Positions 5,129 through 7,719 of a DNA stretch of 7,719 nt are shown piece after piece; position 1 is the stretch's first letter; each line of letters opens with the position of its first letter. The stretch comes from Alphaproteobacteria bacterium (GTDB taxonomy: Bacteria; Pseudomonadota; Alphaproteobacteria; RF32; CAG-239): assembly GCA_017964705.1 (NCBI GenBank), contig JAGCRL010000127.1, positions 1 through 7,719 of the forward strand. Reading direction: 5' to 3'. A model generated the notes under the pieces. It searched no databases. It worked only from the letters and a program-made list of their open reading frames with translations, and had not been told where the DNA came from. The translations under genes were made by a program, and so were the position numbers.

Positions 5129-5157
5129 ATAGTACCATATTTTAAATGGTTCGGCAA
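5129..5157 (-). promoter_or_regulatory. Candidate promoter for the small RNA
   Basis: TTGCCG (5157 to 5152) and TACTAT (5134 to 5129) on the minus strand are separated by exactly 17 bp, each matching four of six consensus bases. Initiation would be near 5122. Confidence 0.4.
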
Positions 5158-5208
5158 GAAAAATCGGATGATTCAAATGATTAAATTTTTGTTACAATTT
5201 TTGTCAAA

Positions 5209-6432
5209 TTAAAGCTCGCGTAAGCTTTTGAAAAAGCGAAGTATCGGATTTGGCTCTTCCGGTTCTTTTTTCTGGTTATCATTGGCGGGAGCTTGTTTTA
5301 ATTCCGGAAATTCACGTTGATAGCGAGTAGTGATGGTATCGCCGCGAGTTTCTTGAACCAATTGGGGCCAGTTATTGGGAACGGCACCAGTTTGACGGTC
5401 ACGTACAGAGTGGATTCCGCCAACGACAACGTCTAAAATGTCCATGTATTGTGTGGTAGTATCTTTTTTTAGGTATTCTGGGCGAGGACCAACAGTGGTG
5501 ATGCAGGCGCCACGGATTTGATCAAATTCTGCAGTGCGGCGGGCGGTAGATGAAGGTAACACAACTTTTATCGGGTTACCGTTTCTATCTTTTATCGGAT
5601 TGCCGGCGGCATCTCTTTTGGTTACTTTGTTCCAGGCTTTGAATAAGGTTTCAGTTTTTCGATAATAAATTGAATCTCCGGTTTGACAAAAAGTAGTGTA
5701 GGCTTTAACCAGCGGAGAGGCATGTTTGCTATAGAGCGAATCGAAAACTTCTCTATCTTTGGCGGTGCCGCTTTGTTGGGCACGGTGAGCTGCTTCAACC
5801 ATTTTGGAAGGTTGGTTGCAAGAGCCTAAACAACCGGGACCGTTTTGCCATAAGAAACTTTGCCAGCCGCATAACTCACTTTTGCATTTGAGCAGTTCTT
5901 TTTCATTTTGCGGTTGCATCATATCTATGGTTTGACCAAGATAGGCCTCCATCGTATCAAACCAACTGTCTTTGCGCTCCAGTTCGTTGCGCCAAGTTTT
6001 GGTTAGCGCTTCCATATTTTTAAATTTGAAATTACGGTTTATTTTTTTACCGTCTATGTGAGTGAAACCTGTGCCGGCAGTAACTTGACCACCAACCCGA
6101 TCCCAATAAGCTTTGGCGCGAACATCTTCAAATTGAGTCAAAAATAACAGCATTTGGTCGGAGCAAGAACGAAGCTTTTCCCTGGCAGAAAGCTCTGCCC
6201 ATGCTTTGGCGGCTGAATCGGCTTGGGCTTTTTGCTGAGCTAATTCTCTTTTGGTTAGTTTGGTTGTTGATGAATTATCAATTGAAGAATCTGTTCGTTC
6301 AGCGATTAATCGGGAGGATAGGATGGATTCTGCTGAGTCGGATTCTGCTAAGTTTCTTTGCGCAGAAACAGTTAGCGGTGATGCGCACATTCCTAAGTTT
6401 ATTAACCATAATTTCCAATTTATTTTTTTCAT
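5209..6432 (-). CDS. Exported lysozyme-like protein with GH24-type catalytic region and large insertions
   Basis: The 407-aa protein begins with a Sec signal peptide (MKK, hydrophobic core to about 20, probable cleavage after TVSA, residue 24). A low-complexity Ser/Asp/Glu linker follows to about 65. The segment QFEDVRAKAYWDRVGGQVTA resembles GH24 lysozymes (FEG.RL.AY.D..G..T.G.G). E102 and D111 have the family's E-x8-D spacing, and T118 follows with one extra residue. The later WQSFLWQNGPGCLGS region (190-204) corresponds to SF.FN.G.G.F, and FKAWNK...ARRTAEFDQIRG (264-308) to the rW.....RR..E..L..G end. A Cys cluster (183, 188, 201, 205) could form disulphides after export. A duplicated GNPIK unit (278-282, 285-289) sits in an insertion, and the tail is Pro/Glu/Lys-rich. 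GH24 proteins are usually 150-180 aa. The start has a GAGG site. The periplasmic role is inferred: wall remodelling or attack on other cells. Confidence 0.75.
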   Translation of the reverse strand: MKKINWKLWLINLGMCASPLTVSAQRNLAESDSAESILSSRLIAERTDSSIDNSSTTKLTKRELAQQKAQADSAAKAWAELSAREKLRSCSDQMLLFLTQFEDVRAKAYWDRVGGQVTAGTGFTHIDGKKINRNFKFKNMEALTKTWRNELERKDSWFDTMEAYLGQTIDMMQPQNEKELLKCKSELCGWQSFLWQNGPGCLGSCNQPSKMVEAAHRAQQSGTAKDREVFDSLYSKHASPLVKAYTTFCQTGDSIYYRKTETLFKAWNKVTKRDAAGNPIKDRNGNPIKVVLPSSTARRTAEFDQIRGACITTVGPRPEYLKKDTTTQYMDILDVVVGGIHSVRDRQTGAVPNNWPQLVQETRGDTITTRYQREFPELKQAPANDNQKKEPEEPNPILRFFKSLREL

Positions 6433-6450
6433 TTTTACCTCGTTTTACTT

Positions 6451-6479
6451 TAGATACGGGTTTAAAATGCACATTTCAA
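6451..6479 (-). promoter_or_regulatory. Candidate promoter of the exported lysozyme-like gene
   Basis: TTGAAA (6479 to 6474) and TATCTA (6456 to 6451) on the minus strand are 17 bp apart. Initiation near 6444 gives a short leader just containing the GAGG ribosome site. An alternative -35, TTGATA (6499 to 6494), lies inside the upstream dyad but has a poor -10. Confidence 0.4.
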
Positions 6480-6483
6480 GGGA

Positions 6484-6503
6484 TTATTTGAGTTATCAAA
6501 TAA
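6484..6503. promoter_or_regulatory. Dyad TTATTTGA-GTTA-TCAAATAA, second copy of a shared operator-like site
   Basis: Two perfect 8-bp arms around a 4-bp centre lie in the divergent intergenic region between the lysozyme-like gene and the 292-aa gene. The core is the same as the dyad at 4928-4943, with one difference in 17 bp. It is just upstream of the proposed -35 of the lysozyme-like gene and within 10 bp of the plus-strand promoter, so one regulator could affect both directions. Confidence 0.6.
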
Positions 6504-6510
6504 AAATTTT

Positions 6511-6543
6511 TTGCTTGCATTTAGACAAAATTTATGTTATTTT
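6511..6543 (+). promoter_or_regulatory. Candidate promoter for the 292-aa gene
   Basis: Two overlapping solutions exist: TTGCTT (6511-6516) with TATGTT (6533-6538) at 16 bp, or TTGCAT (6515-6520) with TATTTT (6538-6543) at 17 bp. Either gives initiation near 6545-6550 and a leader of about 35-40 nt. Confidence 0.4.
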
Positions 6544-6584
6544 CTGATTCTATCAAGATATCAATATGTTTAACTATTTAATAT

Positions 6585-7463
6585 ATGCTTATGGAAAAAG
6601 ATTTTTTGACAGCAGTTGCGAAGCTCTGTCACGTTCATCCAGGAAACCTTAGCGGTTTGGAAATGGATCAGATTGTCGAGAGGTTTATTTTGCCACTGGC
6701 GGTTAAGCCGGCAGGTGAGGAGAGAGGCTCCAAAATTTCTAAAGAGTTTATGCAATTCATGGCTGATTACGGTCAGTATTGTATGAAGCTCGACAGAAAG
6801 AGCGGAGAATTGCTTATGGAACTCGCAATGCAGCGAATTTCGCAAGGAACGGTGCTGCATGATGAGTATGATCTGGTGAATAGCTTGCCGATAAGCTTTC
6901 AGGCTTATACGACAGAGCAGGATCAGCTTTGTCCAATGAGGCAAGCTGATTGGAACTTTATCAAGAAGAACATACTGTTTTGCTGCCAATCGTTAGCAAC
7001 AAAACAGTATATAGAGCATGCGTGCAAAATTCTGAAGGGGTTACTGGTGTGCTTTTCCTACGATGGCACAGTTACACGCCAAGTGTCTGAAAAAGACGGC
7101 GAAGTGCAGGTAGTGCAAGAACCTTACGGTTCAGCAACTATTACCTTTAATGACACTCTTCTGGAGGAAACTCCGAGGGAAATCTATCTGTTCGCTGAAA
7201 ATACAGCCATTCTGGTTTTCTCCAAGGTGGAGATTGCAAAATTTCTCGAGCCGATGTGGCGAGAGAAAAAGCACTTCTTTAAGAGGTATTTGAATACCAT
7301 GCCGTGGGACGAAGTCTTTGGTTTTTTTGACCTCGATAAAGAAGGCGAAAGGTATTTCAACCAGGAGGCATTCTCCACTGTATGGATGCAGCTCATCGGA
7401 GCTTATCCGAAGGCTGTTAAGAAAAAAATTTTGCAAGAAATTGCAGATTATAATCCAGTCTAA
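6585..7463 (+). CDS. Hypothetical protein, 292 aa
   Basis: I do not recognise this protein. It is soluble with no signal peptide or transmembrane helix. The first half looks helical (MEKDFLTAVAKLC, then EFMQFMADYGQYCMKL). A Cys-containing middle (C132, C133, C146, C155) leads into a beta-like segment (LVCFSYDGTVTRQV...GSATITF), and a charged helical end follows (PMWREKKHFFKRYL; KAVKKKILQEIADY). An in-frame ATG at 6591 is an equally good start, giving 290 aa; neither has a Shine-Dalgarno. Codon choice differs from the permeases and lysozyme-like gene, with many AAG, CAG, CTC and AGC codons, which hints at a separate origin. It is a single-gene unit divergent from the exported lysozyme-like gene and ends 4 bp before a strong terminator, so it is probably expressed. 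Confidence 0.75.
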   Translation: MLMEKDFLTAVAKLCHVHPGNLSGLEMDQIVERFILPLAVKPAGEERGSKISKEFMQFMADYGQYCMKLDRKSGELLMELAMQRISQGTVLHDEYDLVNSLPISFQAYTTEQDQLCPMRQADWNFIKKNILFCCQSLATKQYIEHACKILKGLLVCFSYDGTVTRQVSEKDGEVQVVQEPYGSATITFNDTLLEETPREIYLFAENTAILVFSKVEIAKFLEPMWREKKHFFKRYLNTMPWDEVFGFFDLDKEGERYFNQEAFSTVWMQLIGAYPKAVKKKILQEIADYNPV

Positions 7464-7467
7464 ATAC

Positions 7468-7503
7468 AAAAAAGGGGCGGTGTGCAAGCACTGTCCCTTT
7501 TTT
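7468..7503. terminator. Intrinsic terminator after the 292-aa gene
   Basis: A 15-bp stem with G-U pairs, AAAAAAGGGGCGGTG (7468-7482) with CACTGTCCCTTTTTT (7489-7503), surrounds a 6-nt loop. It has the same A-tract/GGGG/CCC/T-tract build as the terminator at 4633-4664. Confidence 0.88.
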
Positions 7504-7533
7504 GTTGGGAAGAAGAAAAATTTTTTATTCGGA

Positions 7534-7561
7534 TTGTAAACCTATTGACAGGTGATACGAT
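7534..7561 (+). promoter_or_regulatory. Candidate promoter at the head of the right-hand leader
   Basis: TTGTAA (7534-7539) and TACGAT (7556-7561) are 16 bp apart, and TG at 7553-7554 makes an extended -10. Initiation near 7568 would give a leader of about 145 nt to the gene at 7713, interrupted by two hairpins. A perfect TTGACA (7545-7550) with TAAAGA (7568-7573) at 17 bp is an alternative. Confidence 0.4.
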
Positions 7562-7607
7562 GATTGCTAAAGAAGAGTATAGTGACTTTAGTGTTTTTGC
7601 AACTTAG
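7560..7607 (+). CDS. Possible 15-aa leader peptide
   Basis: A short frame, MIAKEEYSDFSVFAT, has AGGTG 5 nt before its ATG. Its last two sense codons (GCA ACT) are the 5' arm of the hairpin at 7599-7618, so translation could influence folding. It has no run of a single amino acid codon as in biosynthetic attenuators. If the extended -10 promoter at 7534-7561 is correct, the ATG would not be transcribed, so the two calls compete. Confidence 0.22.
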   Translation: MIAKEEYSDFSVFAT

Positions 7608-7623
7608 AAATGAGTTGTTTTTT
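7599..7623 (+). terminator. Weak hairpin with T run in the right-hand leader
   Basis: GCAACT (7599-7604) pairs with AGTTGT (7613-7618) around an 8-nt loop, and six T follow (7618-7623). It is weaker than the terminator 5 bp downstream and could be the first of a tandem pair. Confidence 0.4.
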
Positions 7624-7627
7624 ATTT

Positions 7628-7657
7628 GAGCGGCAAAAAGAGCCGCTCTTTTTTTTT
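7628..7657 (+). terminator. Intrinsic terminator in the leader of the last gene
   Basis: GAGCGGC (7628-7634) pairs perfectly with GCCGCTC (7642-7648) around AAAAAGA, with nine T after it (7649-7657). It lies 56 bp before the ATG of the last gene and follows no plus-strand gene other than the possible leader peptide, so it would terminate a short RNA or act as an attenuator. Confidence 0.82.
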
Positions 7658-7712
7658 GAAATAAACAAACGGGTCAGGAATTGATTAATAACTTTATTTT
7701 GGAGGAATAAAC

Positions 7713-7719
7713 ATGACAG
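7713..7719 (+). CDS. Start of a gene running off the right edge
   Basis: An ATG at 7713 (Met-Thr...) is preceded by a consensus GGAGG (7701-7705) with a 7-nt gap, the best ribosome-binding site in the window. Only two full codons are visible, so the product cannot be named. No good promoter lies between it and the upstream terminator. Confidence 0.6.

Noticed and set aside
5163..5175. Terminator for the exported lysozyme-like gene (AATC-ATCC-GATT then T run on the minus strand)
   Set aside because: A 4-bp AT-rich stem is too weak; no convincing terminator was found directly after this gene.
7329..7376. EF-hand-like motif (FDLDKEGERYFNQEAF) in the 292-aa protein
   Set aside because: The acidic residues begin like a calcium loop, but the final Glu is one position late, the central hydrophobic residue is misplaced and there is no second hand.

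Overview
The window looks like a moderately AT-rich alphaproteobacterial chromosome. The left edge holds the start of an RNase E/G gene whose first 58 residues follow the alphaproteobacterial RNase E pattern, and a tRNA-Ala(CGC) with encoded CCA lies in the middle. Intrinsic terminators are numerous. The exact lineage cannot be fixed from the sequence; a host-associated alphaproteobacterium is a guess.

Layout, left to right. (1) The 5' end of rne on the minus strand, with a promoter about 260 bp upstream that implies an mRNA leader of about 250 nt. (2) A good plus-strand promoter carrying operator-like dyads, then two tandem intrinsic terminators, then a T4-type GH24 endolysin whose catalytic Asp is Cys. 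Its stop codon overlaps by 4 bp the stop of (3) a minus-strand operon of two tandem paralogous ArsB/NhaD-superfamily (P-protein-like) permeases. (4) tRNA-Ala(CGC) and its terminator. (5) A 138-aa orphan protein with a bidirectional terminator shared with (6) a convergent 58-aa single-TM small protein. (7) A 360-bp gene-free stretch with strong dyads, best read as a minus-strand small RNA exposing repeated CUCCC motifs. (8) An exported 407-aa lysozyme-like protein that keeps a GH24 Glu/Asp/Thr triad but has large insertions. (9) A divergent 292-aa orphan with different codon preferences and its own terminator. (10) A leader with promoter, hairpins and terminator in front of a gene that begins in the last 7 bases.

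Most notable: a 16-bp dyad (ATTTGA-N4-TCAAAT) occurs almost unchanged upstream of both the exported lysozyme-like gene and the 58-aa membrane protein, suggesting shared control. The endolysin sits behind a promoter followed at once by tandem terminators, an arrangement like phage late promoters that depend on antitermination. The candidate sRNA between these units has C-rich loops complementary to Shine-Dalgarno-like sequences, including the endolysin leader. No integrase, transposase, CRISPR array or structural phage gene is visible, so the lysis-type genes stand without an obvious prophage around them.
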